A DNA stretch of 20,194 nt, from assembly GCA_910585995.1 (NCBI GenBank), contig CAJUGG010000024.1, positions 1 to 20,194 of the forward strand, read 5' to 3'. The translations under genes were made by a program, and so were the position numbers. The DNA is from an uncultured Lachnospiraceae bacterium. GTDB lineage: Bacteria > Bacillota > Clostridia > Lachnospirales > Lachnospiraceae. Shown in pieces: positions 1 to 7,901 of this stretch; positions within the stretch are counted from its first letter, which is position 1; each line of letters starts with the position of its first letter. A model generated the notes under the pieces. That model made no database searches. It saw only the letters and a program-made list of their open reading frames with translations, and was not told the DNA's origin.

Positions 1-4
1 AGAC

Positions 5-77
5 GGGGTATTAGCTCAGTCGGTAGAGCACTTGACTTTTAATCAAGTTGTCCGGGGTTCGAATCCCCGATGCCTCA
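5..77 (+). tRNA. tRNA-Lys (anticodon TTT)
   Basis: A cloverleaf can be folded by eye. GGGGTAT (5-11) pairs with ATGCCTC (70-76) with one G-T wobble, and A77 is the discriminator base. The anticodon stem is CTTGA/TCAAG (31-35/43-47), with the loop CTTTTAA placing TTT at 38-40, which reads lysine codons. The T-arm GGGGTTCGAATCCCC (53-68 region) is canonical. The 3' CCA is not encoded, because GGT follows. It may be the last member of a tRNA cluster to the left. Confidence 0.97.
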
Positions 78-90
78 GGTATCCTTTTTA

Positions 91-119
91 AAGATTCCGT
101 TTCTGCGGAGTCTTTTTTT
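91..119 (+). terminator. Rho-independent terminator after tRNA-Lys
   Basis: AAGATTCCG (91-99) pairs with CGGAGTCTT (106-114) with one T-G wobble around a 6-base loop, followed directly by a run of T up to 119. It sits 14 bases after the tRNA end, so it should end the tRNA transcript. Confidence 0.9.
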
Positions 120-132
120 GTATGGTATAAAG

Positions 133-161
133 GTGACAAATCTAAAAAAATAGGGTAAAAT
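133..161 (+). promoter_or_regulatory. Predicted sigma-A promoter for the cytidylate-kinase-like gene
   Basis: GTGACA (133-138), a 17-base spacer and TAAAAT (156-161) match the vegetative consensus at 5/6 in each box. It lies between the tRNA terminator and the GTG start at 196, so the downstream gene is probably transcribed independently. Confidence 0.6.
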
Positions 162-195
162 ATATATATCAGGAATTGTGAGGAGGTAGGTATCT

Positions 196-807
196 GTGAA
201 AAAAAGAATTATCACAATCAGCAGACAAAATGGAAGTGGCGGTAGATATATCGGAGAGAGACTTGCAAAAGAGCTTGGGATTACATGTTATGATGATAAA
301 TTGATGGACATGGTGGCTAAAGAAAGTGGATTTGCACTGGACTTTGTGGAAGAAAAGGGAGAGCGGATCACAGGAAGTCTTTTATTTAATATTGCCAGCA
401 GTCTGACCTATGCCAACAATGTATTTACAGGCGGTGGTGTGTCTTTACAGGATGAGATCTATTTTATTCAGAACCGGATCATTAAAGATATTGCAGAAAA
501 AGAATCTTGCGTGATCGTGGGAAGATGTGCGGATTATATCTTAAAGGACAGAGAAGATTGTCTGAATGTCTTTATTCATGCAGATGAGGAGAGTAAATTA
601 AAGCGTGCGGTGAAATATTATGGAGTGTCAGAAAAAGATGCGCCGTTTGTGATGAAGAAAAAAGACAAGGCAAGGTATAATCATTATAAATATTATACAG
701 ATCAGGAATGGGGCATGGCTTCTAATTATGACCTGTGTCTGAACAGTGGATTATTGGGTGTGGATGGGTGTGTGAAAGTCATTCAGAATGTATTAGAGCA
801 ATTTTAA
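196..807 (+). CDS. Cytidylate kinase-like family protein
   Basis: This 203-residue soluble protein belongs to the cytidylate-kinase-like P-loop family (Cytidylate_kin2 type). The N-terminus is a beta strand followed by ISRQNGSGGRYIGERLAKEL (about residues 8-27), the glycine-rich loop typical of this family; it lacks the usual GK[ST] of true CMP kinase. A second strand with VIVGRCADYIL (about 106-116) is also characteristic. Members are common in Lachnospiraceae and their substrate is generally not established, so CMP kinase activity should not be assumed. The start is GTG at 196, supported by AGGAGG at 181-186 nine bases upstream. It has its own promoter, and the next gene has another, so it appears monocistronic. 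The family call is recognised from sequence; the function is open. Confidence 0.85.
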   Translation: MKKRIITISRQNGSGGRYIGERLAKELGITCYDDKLMDMVAKESGFALDFVEEKGERITGSLLFNIASSLTYANNVFTGGGVSLQDEIYFIQNRIIKDIAEKESCVIVGRCADYILKDREDCLNVFIHADEESKLKRAVKYYGVSEKDAPFVMKKKDKARYNHYKYYTDQEWGMASNYDLCLNSGLLGVDGCVKVIQNVLEQF

Positions 808-828
808 ATGGGAATTTAGAAGAATAGA

Positions 829-856
829 TTTACAAAATAGAAGTATCTGTTATAAT
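829..856 (+). promoter_or_regulatory. Extended -10 promoter for the amino-sugar cluster
   Basis: TTTACA (829-834), a 16-base spacer and a perfect TATAAT (851-856) preceded by TGT (848-850), an extended -10. It is the only strong promoter seen before the close-packed run starting at 878, and the leader to the start codon is short. It may drive transcription far downstream, because no clear terminator is visible before about 16.3 kb. Confidence 0.8.
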
Positions 857-877
857 AGACAGGCAGAAGGGTAAGCG

Positions 878-2545
878 ATGAGACGAAGAAAAATCCTAAC
901 ATTTGCGGGGTTTGCAGGAGTATTACTCCTGCTTTTCTCTGTATTTGCATGGCGGCAGTTCTATGGTTTTAATAAAAATGACGAGATCTTCTATATCAGT
1001 ACTGTGTATCGTTTCTTTCAGGGAGATGCGATGCTTGTGGATGAGTGGAATAACGGACAGATGTTTGCATTTGTTACGTATCCTCTGTACAGCCTGATCT
1101 GGCTTCTTCATCCTTCCAATGAGGGGATCGTCCTGATCGCCCGAATGAGCTATCTGTTCTTTCAGGCGGCAGTGGCAGTCTATTGTTATCTAAGACTTGG
1201 ACGTTTTGGATGGTTTCGCATGGTACCAGCCTTGTTTTATTTTGTGACAACTCCTTATAATATTAATGGATTGTCTTACAATACATTGGCCTTTGGATTT
1301 CTTCTGTTGATTCTTGTGACTTTTGCAGGAAAAGAGAACATCAGTATGATAGACAGTCTTTTATGTGGTGTATTTACCGCAGGGATGGTTCTGGCTAATC
1401 CATATGCGATTTTTTTATTTATAGCTTATAGCCTGATCTGTCTTGTGGCTTCTCTTTCCCGTTGGAGAAAAGGAAAAGATGTGGACTCGGCACTTTCGAT
1501 TCAGACTTTTTTTTGGATGGGTGTGGGTGCATTTTTGATCTTTGTGCTGTTTCTGATCTTTGTATTTTCCAGAGGCAGTCTGTCAGAGATCCTGGAAAAT
1601 CTAAGTTATATTGTGATGGACTCTGAGAGACAGAAGTCATTTGGAGACAAATTTCTCAAATATTTTATCCGGATTCTTCGGTTTTATCGATGGCAGGTCT
1701 ATCTGACAGGAATCTTATTGATTCTCTGTCTGGCAGACAGGAAAAAAAGAATCGCTCCTTCTCTCTATCTGTTGACAGAATCATTAGCAGCAGCTTTCTA
1801 TATCATCTATTATGGGTTTTTCTGGGAGATGGTAGGGATTAACTATATGCTGATCCCTCTGTCATTTGTGGGGCTGTCAGCCTTTTTAGCAGCAGAAGAA
1901 AAGGACTGTCGGTTATTCTTCGGTTGGTATCTTCCAGGCGTCTTATTTACGCTTCTGGCGCATTTTGCGACCAATACAGGTATCCTGACGGTATCGGCTT
2001 CTTATATGCTGGCATCGGCTGCATCGATTCTGCTGATCTGGGAGCTTGTAAGAGAGCAGGATCTCTCTTGGCTGCGCACGTTGGTCTGTGTATTATTTGT
2101 CATACAATTCACGGCCTGTATCTATCAGAGGATCTGTTATGTATGGGGAGATGAGCATTTGGGTGAACTTACCTGTGAGTTGACAGAGGGACCCTTAAAA
2201 GGCATCCGTACTTCTAAGGAAAATGAAACACTTTATCAGGAAGTGCTTCAGGATATGAAAGAGCTTTCACTTTCTTCTGAAGATAAATTGTTTGTGGTGG
2301 GGATAGCTCCATGGATGTATCTGAATACCAAGGCAGAATGTGCAGCTTATTCTACCTGGGAGACTTTAGAGAATGATCCGCTGATTCAGGTATATTATGA
2401 GGCCAGACCACAGAAACTTCCCACGGTGATCTATTGTTATGAATATGAAGATAGTATCCTGGAAACAGATTTTGCATATCATTTTATCAATATGGGCTAT
2501 GAGCCTGTAAATATGAGACGGGGCATTGTATTGATGCATCGTTAG
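878..2545 (+). CDS. Polytopic membrane protein, probable GT-C fold glycosyltransferase (ArnT/GT39-like)
   Basis: This 555-residue protein has about ten or more hydrophobic segments over residues 7-420 and a soluble C-terminal part of roughly 130 residues. Segment 1 (about 7-24) is followed by NKNDEIFYIS (32-41). An acidic Asp-Glu just after the first membrane helix is the hallmark of GT-C enzymes such as ArnT and the protein mannosyltransferases, which use lipid-phosphate sugars on the outer face of the membrane. A second DEW lies at 55-57. ATG 878 has AGAAGG seven bases upstream. It opens a cluster with an aminotransferase, an ATP-grasp enzyme, a prenyl-phosphate glycosyltransferase and paired SMR proteins, which fits a final transfer step. 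Overall similarity is not enough to name an acceptor, and a non-catalytic membrane protein is possible. Confidence 0.6.
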   Translation: MRRRKILTFAGFAGVLLLLFSVFAWRQFYGFNKNDEIFYISTVYRFFQGDAMLVDEWNNGQMFAFVTYPLYSLIWLLHPSNEGIVLIARMSYLFFQAAVAVYCYLRLGRFGWFRMVPALFYFVTTPYNINGLSYNTLAFGFLLLILVTFAGKENISMIDSLLCGVFTAGMVLANPYAIFLFIAYSLICLVASLSRWRKGKDVDSALSIQTFFWMGVGAFLIFVLFLIFVFSRGSLSEILENLSYIVMDSERQKSFGDKFLKYFIRILRFYRWQVYLTGILLILCLADRKKRIAPSLYLLTESLAAAFYIIYYGFFWEMVGINYMLIPLSFVGLSAFLAAEEKDCRLFFGWYLPGVLFTLLAHFATNTGILTVSASYMLASAASILLIWELVREQDLSWLRTLVCVLFVIQFTACIYQRICYVWGDEHLGELTCELTEGPLKGIRTSKENETLYQEVLQDMKELSLSSEDKLFVVGIAPWMYLNTKAECAAYSTWETLENDPLIQVYYEARPQKLPTVIYCYEYEDSILETDFAYHFINMGYEPVNMRRGIVLMHR

Positions 2546-2560
2546 AAAAGAGGATAAGAG

Positions 2561-3691
2561 ATGATTGATTTTAATGTACCTCCCTATACAGGGACAGAGA
2601 TCACATATATTGAAGAAGCAATCGCAAAAAATCATAAGATCTGCGGAGACGGACCATTTACCCATCGGTGCAGTGAATGGTTAGAGAAGAGGACAGGGAC
2701 AACCAAGGCGCTTTTGACCACATCCTGTACCCATGCCACAGAATTAGCAGCACTTCTCTCTGATATCCATAAAGGAGACGAAGTGATCATGCCTTCTTAT
2801 ACCTTTGTCTCTACGGCGGATGCTTTTGTCTTAAGAGGCGCTGTCCCGGTATTTGTGGATATCCGTCCGGATACTATGAATCTGGATGAAACAAAGATCG
2901 AGGCTGCCATCACAGAAAGGACCAAAGCGATTGTTCCTGTGCACTATGCAGGGGTATCTTGTGAGATGGATCTGATTATGGACCTGGCAAAAAAATATAA
3001 CCTTGCAGTGATCGAAGATGCAGCACAGGGCATCTTGAGCACTTATAAAGGAAAAGCACTGGGAACTTTTGGTGACTTTGGCTGCTTTTCTTTTCATGAG
3101 ACAAAAAATTACAGTATGGGAGAAGGCGGCGCCCTTTTGATCCGGGACAAAGAAAATGTGGAACGGGCGGAGATCATCAGGGAAAAAGGAACCAACCGGG
3201 CTAAATTCTTCCGGGGACAGATTGATAAATATACTTGGGTGGATGTGGGGTCTTCCTATCTGCCGGGAGATATGAATGCCGCTTATCTGATGGCGCAGTT
3301 AGATCTGGCAGATGAGATCTTTGCAGACCGGATGAGAAGCTGGAACTTGTATGAAGAACTGCTAAAACCTTTAGCGGACAAAGGAAAGATTGAACTTCCC
3401 ACGATTCCAAAGCACTGCACACATAACGCACATATGTTCTATATAAAAGCGAAAGATCTCAAGGAACGCACGACACTGATCCATTTTCTAAAAGAGAATG
3501 AGATCCAGGCTGTATTCCACTACATTCCTCTGCACAGTGCTCCGGCCGGGCAGCAGTTCGGCAGGTTCCATGGAGAGGATGTATATACCACCAAAGAGAG
3601 CGAGCGGCTCTTAAGGCTTCCCATGTTCTATAAGCTTACTGAAAATCAGGTGCGCTTTATTGCAGAAAAAGTGATAGAATTTTATCATTAG
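2561..3691 (+). CDS. rffA: dTDP-4-amino-4,6-dideoxygalactose transaminase (RffA/WecE, DegT/DnrJ/EryC1 family)
   Basis: This 376-residue PLP enzyme of the sugar aminotransferase family matches the WecE/RffA subgroup. The N-terminus MIDFNVPPYTGTE and the segment CGDGPFTHRC are typical. VIEDAAQ holds the aspartate for the pyridine nitrogen (D153), and FHETKNYSMGEGG (178-190) holds the Schiff-base lysine K182. Known members transaminate dTDP-4-keto-6-deoxyglucose to dTDP-Fuc4N with glutamate as donor. ATG 2561 is preceded by AGAGGA, 15 bases after the previous stop. No rmlA or rmlB is in the window, so the keto-sugar nucleotide would have to come from elsewhere. The family is certain; the exact sugar is inferred. 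Confidence 0.93.
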   Translation: MIDFNVPPYTGTEITYIEEAIAKNHKICGDGPFTHRCSEWLEKRTGTTKALLTTSCTHATELAALLSDIHKGDEVIMPSYTFVSTADAFVLRGAVPVFVDIRPDTMNLDETKIEAAITERTKAIVPVHYAGVSCEMDLIMDLAKKYNLAVIEDAAQGILSTYKGKALGTFGDFGCFSFHETKNYSMGEGGALLIRDKENVERAEIIREKGTNRAKFFRGQIDKYTWVDVGSSYLPGDMNAAYLMAQLDLADEIFADRMRSWNLYEELLKPLADKGKIELPTIPKHCTHNAHMFYIKAKDLKERTTLIHFLKENEIQAVFHYIPLHSAPAGQQFGRFHGEDVYTTKESERLLRLPMFYKLTENQVRFIAEKVIEFYH

Positions 3692-3732
3692 AAAGACATA
3701 AGAGGAGCTTTCTTTAGGAAGGAATTGTGATT

Positions 3733-4833
3733 ATGAAAAAAATCGTCATTATTGGGGCAAACGATTTCCAGAATCAATTGATTTTAAAAGCAAAGGAGAT
3801 GGGATTTGAGACGCATGTATTTGCGTGGAAAGATGGTTCTATAGGAGAACGTACAGCCGATTATTTTTATCCTGTCAGCATTACGGAAGTGGATCAGATT
3901 CTGAAAATATGCAGAGAGATTCAGCCAGATGCAGTTGCGACGATTGCCTCAGATCTGGCGAATATTACTGTGAGCAAAGTGGCCAGAGGGCTTGGACTTC
4001 CAGGCAACAGTCCGGAATGTATCCGGATATCCACCAACAAATATGATATGCGCGAAGCTTTTATCAAAGCTGGCATTGCCACACCCAAATTTTATAAAGT
4101 TGACAGAGGTGAGGCTTATCTGTTTTCCCTGGGTCTTCCGTTGATTGTAAAACCGACCGACCGTTCCGGCAGTCGTGCCATTACAAAAGTGTTGGATTTT
4201 AATGAACTAGATGCTGCAATCAAAGAAGCGGTTCATCAGTCTTTTGAAAAACAGGCAATCGTGGAAGAATATATTGAGGGAGAAGAATACAGCTATGAAG
4301 CTATCTCCTATCATGGAAGACATACTTGTTTGGCTGTCACAAAAAAATTTACTACAGGAGCACCTCATTTTATCGAGACAGGACACAAGCAGCCTTGTGA
4401 TCTGTCAAAAAAGATGCTGTGTGAAGTTCATTATGTGATGGGAAAAGCACTAGATGCGCTTAAGATCACAGACGGCGCTTCTCACGGAGAGTTTAAGATC
4501 ACACCAGAGGGAAAAGTAAGGATTATAGAGATTGGTTCGAGGATGGGCGGAGACTGTATCGGTTCGGATCTGGTGCCTTTGTCCACAGGTTATGATTTTA
4601 TGGAGATGGTAATTGATGTAGCCTGCGGCAAAGAACCCAGAATCGTACCAAAGCATACGCCCAGATCTGTCGAGATTAAATTTTTGTTTACTATGGAAGA
4701 CGTAGAAAAGATGCGTGCATTTGAAAAAGAACATCCGGAAAAAATCTATCGGATCAGCGAGCTGGATCTGTCGCACGCAGGAAAAGTCTCTGACAGCTCC
4801 ACCAGGATTGGCTATTATATTATCGTAGATTAG
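3733..4833 (+). CDS. ATP-grasp domain protein, probable carboxylate-amine ligase
   Basis: This 366-residue cytoplasmic ligase has an N-terminal Rossmann-like preATP-grasp domain (KIVIIGAND, 3-11) and an ATP-grasp fold. LPLIVKPTDRSGSRAI (135-150) supplies the nucleotide lysine and the glycine/serine loop, EEY (178-180) the adenine contact, and HGEF plus EIGSRMGGD (251-274) the metal-binding acids and arginine. This pattern resembles amino-acid ligases of the BacD type, which join a carboxylate to an amine through an acyl phosphate. I prefer ATG 3733 over the in-frame GTG at 3727, because AGGAAGG (3716-3722) is ten bases from ATG but only four from GTG. Sitting directly after a sugar aminotransferase, it may acylate the new 4-amino group; that role is inference. 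Confidence 0.85.
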   Translation: MKKIVIIGANDFQNQLILKAKEMGFETHVFAWKDGSIGERTADYFYPVSITEVDQILKICREIQPDAVATIASDLANITVSKVARGLGLPGNSPECIRISTNKYDMREAFIKAGIATPKFYKVDRGEAYLFSLGLPLIVKPTDRSGSRAITKVLDFNELDAAIKEAVHQSFEKQAIVEEYIEGEEYSYEAISYHGRHTCLAVTKKFTTGAPHFIETGHKQPCDLSKKMLCEVHYVMGKALDALKITDGASHGEFKITPEGKVRIIEIGSRMGGDCIGSDLVPLSTGYDFMEMVIDVACGKEPRIVPKHTPRSVEIKFLFTMEDVEKMRAFEKEHPEKIYRISELDLSHAGKVSDSSTRIGYYIIVD

Positions 4834-4847
4834 AAAAGAGGAAGCAG

Positions 4848-5795
4848 ATGCGGTATTCAGTGATTATTCCTTGTTATAAATCTTCTGAGACTATCGAACA
4901 TGTGGTCGATATGACCAGAGAAGAGATGGTGCGTTTAGGGAAAGAAGAAGTGGAGTTTGTTCTGGTCAATGACTGTTCTCCGGACGGCGGAAAGACCATC
5001 GCAAAATTAAGAGAGATGGCCAAAAAACATGCAGATGTAAAGGTGATTGGACTTGCAAAAAATTCAGGACAGCACAATGCGCTGATGGCGGCTCTGCGCC
5101 ATACAGAGGGGGATGTGATCATCGGTATGGATGATGATGGACAGACCCATCCTTCGCAGCTTGGAAAGCTTCTCAGCGCCTTAGAAGAGGGATATGATCT
5201 CGTATATGGATACTACCCGGAAAAAAAGCACAATTGGTTTCGCAATCTGGGAAGCCGCTTTAATGATCTGACAGTCAATATGATGATTCAAAAACCAAAA
5301 GATGTAAGAACTTCCAGTTTTTTTGTGGTTCGCAAGTTCGTAAGAGACTATGCCATCCAGTATGAAGGCTCTTATACGTATCTGTTGGGACTTTTTATGC
5401 GGTGTACGCAAAATATTGCCAGTGTGCCTGTACAGCATTTTGAGAGAGAAGCCGGAGAGTCGGGCTATACGTTGGGGCAGCTTATCAGGCTTTGGTCCAG
5501 TATCATTGGTTTTTCTGTCATTCCGCTCAGGATGGCGTCGATTGCCGGGTTCTTCTTTGCCGGTGTGGGGATTATCATGTCTGTAATTGTGTTGATTCGC
5601 AAATGCATCGATCCCAATCTCTCGATGGGCTGGCCTTCTCTGATGTGCGCGATCTCTTTTTTCTTCGGCCTGAATTTTATGTTTTTGGGTATGATCGGAG
5701 AGTATCTGGGAAGGATGTTTTTGGGTATGAATAAAGAGCCGCAGTATGTGATCAAAGAGACTTACAATATACCAGACCAAAAGGGGCTTCAGTAG
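4848..5795 (+). CDS. Glycosyltransferase family 2, prenyl-phosphate sugar transferase (ArnC/GtrB/DPM1-like)
   Basis: This 315-residue protein has an N-terminal GT-A domain and two C-terminal membrane helices (about 224-250 and 262-288), the layout of ArnC, GtrB and DPM1, which move a sugar from a nucleotide to polyprenyl phosphate on the cytoplasmic face. YSVIIPCYKSS (3-13), LVNDCSPDGG (39-48), KNSGQHNALMAAL (71-83) and the metal-binding MDDDGQTHP (94-102) are all visible. Length agrees with ArnC, about 320 residues. ATG 4848 has GAGGAAG upstream and follows the ligase stop by 14 bases; the next gene begins three bases after its stop, so the set is co-transcribed. The sugar is probably the product of the two preceding enzymes. 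Confidence 0.92.
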   Translation: MRYSVIIPCYKSSETIEHVVDMTREEMVRLGKEEVEFVLVNDCSPDGGKTIAKLREMAKKHADVKVIGLAKNSGQHNALMAALRHTEGDVIIGMDDDGQTHPSQLGKLLSALEEGYDLVYGYYPEKKHNWFRNLGSRFNDLTVNMMIQKPKDVRTSSFFVVRKFVRDYAIQYEGSYTYLLGLFMRCTQNIASVPVQHFEREAGESGYTLGQLIRLWSSIIGFSVIPLRMASIAGFFFAGVGIIMSVIVLIRKCIDPNLSMGWPSLMCAISFFFGLNFMFLGMIGEYLGRMFLGMNKEPQYVIKETYNIPDQKGLQ

Positions 5796-5798
5796 ACA

Positions 5799-6155
5799 AT
5801 GGATGAAAAGAAAACAAACAGACCTAAGATCTTATTGCTCTTATCCCTGTCTTTGATCATCCAGAGTCTAAGTTCGGTATTTATCAAATATGCAGGGAAA
5901 TATGAGACACTATCCAAAGAATTTATCTTTTACTATGTGCTGGCTGTGGGATGTCTTGGTGTATTTGCCATCATGTGGCAACTGCTTTTAGAATTAATTC
6001 CGCTGACTACAGCGTATCTTCGAAAAGGAATCCTGTATATTTTGATCCTGATCTGGTCCGTGATCTTATTTAAAGAACATGTGACGATTCAAAATATCAT
6101 CGGCAGTATCATTATTATCGCGGGGATTAGTTTGCATGGAATGGATGAACATTAG
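5799..6155 (+). CDS. Small multidrug resistance/EamA-type protein, ArnE-like flippase subunit
   Basis: This 118-residue protein is almost wholly hydrophobic, with four predicted helices (about 10-28, 42-64, 70-88 and 95-114). Features of half-size SMR/EamA proteins include SSVFIKYAG in the first helix and the last-helix segment IIGSIIIIAGI. It starts three bases after the glycosyltransferase stop with no strong Shine-Dalgarno at normal spacing (GGGG lies farther upstream), so translation is probably coupled. A second SMR gene overlaps its end. In Gram-negatives an ArnE/ArnF pair of this size flips undecaprenyl-phosphate-aminoarabinose; an equivalent heterodimer is inferred here. Confidence 0.83.
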   Translation: MDEKKTNRPKILLLLSLSLIIQSLSSVFIKYAGKYETLSKEFIFYYVLAVGCLGVFAIMWQLLLELIPLTTAYLRKGILYILILIWSVILFKEHVTIQNIIGSIIIIAGISLHGMDEH

Positions 6156-6480
6156 TTATGTGCTGGCATTTTTAGCGGTCTTTATCGCATCGCTCTCTCA
6201 GATCTTGCTGAAACAGTCTGCACAGACAGAACACAAACATTTTATCTATAAATTTTTAAACTGGAGAGTGATCTTAGGATATGCGCTTTTGTTTGGAACG
6301 ACAGTGATCAATGTCTTTGCCTATCGGGGCGTGGAACTAAAGGTGACACCGATGATTGAATCCACTGGAATTATCTGGGTGACGATACTTGCGGTATGGT
6401 TTTTAAAGGAACGGCCGTCCAAGCGGGCAATTCTTTCCATTGTAGTGACAATAGTTGGTATTTTTGTATTTTCGATATAA
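6136..6480 (+). CDS. Small multidrug resistance/EamA-type protein, ArnF-like flippase subunit
   Basis: This 114-residue four-helix membrane protein contains SLSQILLKQSAQ (19-30), where a polar lysine-bearing motif ends the first helix as in EamA/SMR proteins, and IWVTILAVWFLKERPSKR (80-97), the usual helix-loop before the last segment. ATG 6136 lies 20 bases inside the preceding SMR gene in another frame, which points to tight coupling and a fixed ratio of the two products. An alternative in-frame ATG at 6145 would shorten the overlap. Paired, overlapping small SMR genes next to an ArnC-like enzyme are the best argument for a heterodimeric lipid-sugar flippase. Confidence 0.83.
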   Translation: MEWMNISYVLAFLAVFIASLSQILLKQSAQTEHKHFIYKFLNWRVILGYALLFGTTVINVFAYRGVELKVTPMIESTGIIWVTILAVWFLKERPSKRAILSIVVTIVGIFVFSI

Positions 6481-6482
6481 AG

Positions 6483-7901
6483 ATGAGTGAATTATTAGAA
6501 AGCTTAAAAAAGTATGCGGATTCTGATCATCTGCCCATGCATATGCCGGGCCATAAGCGTCGTATGGGTGAGATGGGGAATCCGTTTTTTATAGATCTTA
6601 CAGAGATTGACGGATTTGACGATCTGCATCATGCCAAGGGATTGCTAAAGAGAGCACAGCAAAGAGCAGCGGACATCTATCATGCAGAAGAGACACATTA
6701 TCTGGTCAATGGAAGTACAGGCGGGATACTCGCCGCAGTCAGTGGATGTACAACTTTTGGGGGAACACTTCTGATGGCCAGAAATTGTCATAAGTCTGTC
6801 TATCATGGAGCGCTCCTTCGAGGGCTTAACGTCAAGTATCTTTATCCACAATCCACAGGAAAATGGGGGATAAATGGCGAGATTTTGTCGGCAGATGTGG
6901 ATAATATACTGAAACAGGAACCAGATATTGAGGCAGTGCTGATCACTTCCCCCACCTATGACGGAGTGGTATCAGATGTGAGAAAGATCGCAGAGATTGC
7001 CCATGCGTATGGGGTGCCTTTATTGGTAGATGCTGCCCATGGAGCACATTTTCCATTTTCGGACTGTTTTCCGGAAGATGCCACCATAGCAGGTGCAGAT
7101 CTTGTGATCCACAGTCTTCACAAGACGCTGCCGGCTCTGACACAGACTGCGCTTTTGCATCTGAACGGAAATCTGATCGACCGGGAACGGGTAAGGGATT
7201 ATCTAAGGATCTGTCAGACCAGCAGCCCTTCTTATGTATTGATGGCTTCCATGGATCAGTGCATGGAATGGGCAGCGGGGCACAGAGATGCCTTTGAGAG
7301 CTTCTGTGAGCGTCTTAGAGGGCTTAGAGAAGGCCTTCATGAATGTCAAAAGCTAAAGCTGATCGAAGTGCCGGGGATGGACATTACAAAGGTGCTGATC
7401 TCCGTACAGGGACTGTCAGTCAGCGGGCAGCAGCTAGCACAGATACTGCGCAGAGAGTATCAGATCGAAGTGGAGATGGCATGCAGCTCTTATGTGTGTG
7501 CGATGACCACAGTAGCGGATCAGGAAGAAGATCTACATAGGCTGTTGACGGCGCTTTTAAAAATCGACCAAAAGCTTGTCAGGATGCAGACTGGCAGCGA
7601 TTCATCGCTGTACAGGATGGATGCCGTATTGCCGGCCAAAAGTGTCTTCACCTTTTTGGAAGCAGAAAAAAAGGATAGAGAGCGATGCCTTTTGACAGAG
7701 GCGAACGGACGGATCAGCGGAGATTTTGTGATGCTCTATCCGCCGGGTATCCCTCTGCTGGCTCCAGGAGAAGAGATCAGTGGAGAGATGATCGCACGGA
7801 TTGGTCAGTATCAGCGGGATGGATTAGAGCTTCAGGGAATCTGTGAGAATTCTCTAAAGGTACTAAAAAGGGAGAGAGCATGGGAAAGATATTTTGTCTG
7901 A
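6483..7901 (+). CDS. Orn/Lys/Arg decarboxylase-fold PLP enzyme (YaaO-like)
   Basis: This 472-residue protein belongs to the fold-I PLP family of basic amino acid decarboxylases. The N-terminal PMHMPGHKR (18-26), HYLVNGSTGG (72-81), the cofactor-binding VDAAHGAHFPFS (182-193) and SLHKTLPALTQ (211-221) with Schiff-base lysine K214 are all characteristic. B. subtilis YaaO has about 480 residues and lies in the same position before a nucleoside monophosphate kinase and holB; its substrate is uncertain, with lysine or arginine proposed. The start is ATG 6483, two bases after the previous stop, because homology begins there; the frame is open to 6396, but that stretch overlaps the SMR gene and is not family-like. 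No clear ribosome binding site is seen, so coupling is likely. Confidence 0.9.
   Translation: MSELLESLKKYADSDHLPMHMPGHKRRMGEMGNPFFIDLTEIDGFDDLHHAKGLLKRAQQRAADIYHAEETHYLVNGSTGGILAAVSGCTTFGGTLLMARNCHKSVYHGALLRGLNVKYLYPQSTGKWGINGEILSADVDNILKQEPDIEAVLITSPTYDGVVSDVRKIAEIAHAYGVPLLVDAAHGAHFPFSDCFPEDATIAGADLVIHSLHKTLPALTQTALLHLNGNLIDRERVRDYLRICQTSSPSYVLMASMDQCMEWAAGHRDAFESFCERLRGLREGLHECQKLKLIEVPGMDITKVLISVQGLSVSGQQLAQILRREYQIEVEMACSSYVCAMTTVADQEEDLHRLLTALLKIDQKLVRMQTGSDSSLYRMDAVLPAKSVFTFLEAEKKDRERCLLTEANGRISGDFVMLYPPGIPLLAPGEEISGEMIARIGQYQRDGLELQGICENSLKVLKRERAWERYFV

Noticed and set aside
6396..6482. Longer start for the YaaO-like decarboxylase at 6396.
   Set aside because: The extra 29 residues overlap the SMR gene in another frame and are not family-like; the conserved N-terminus begins right after ATG 6483.
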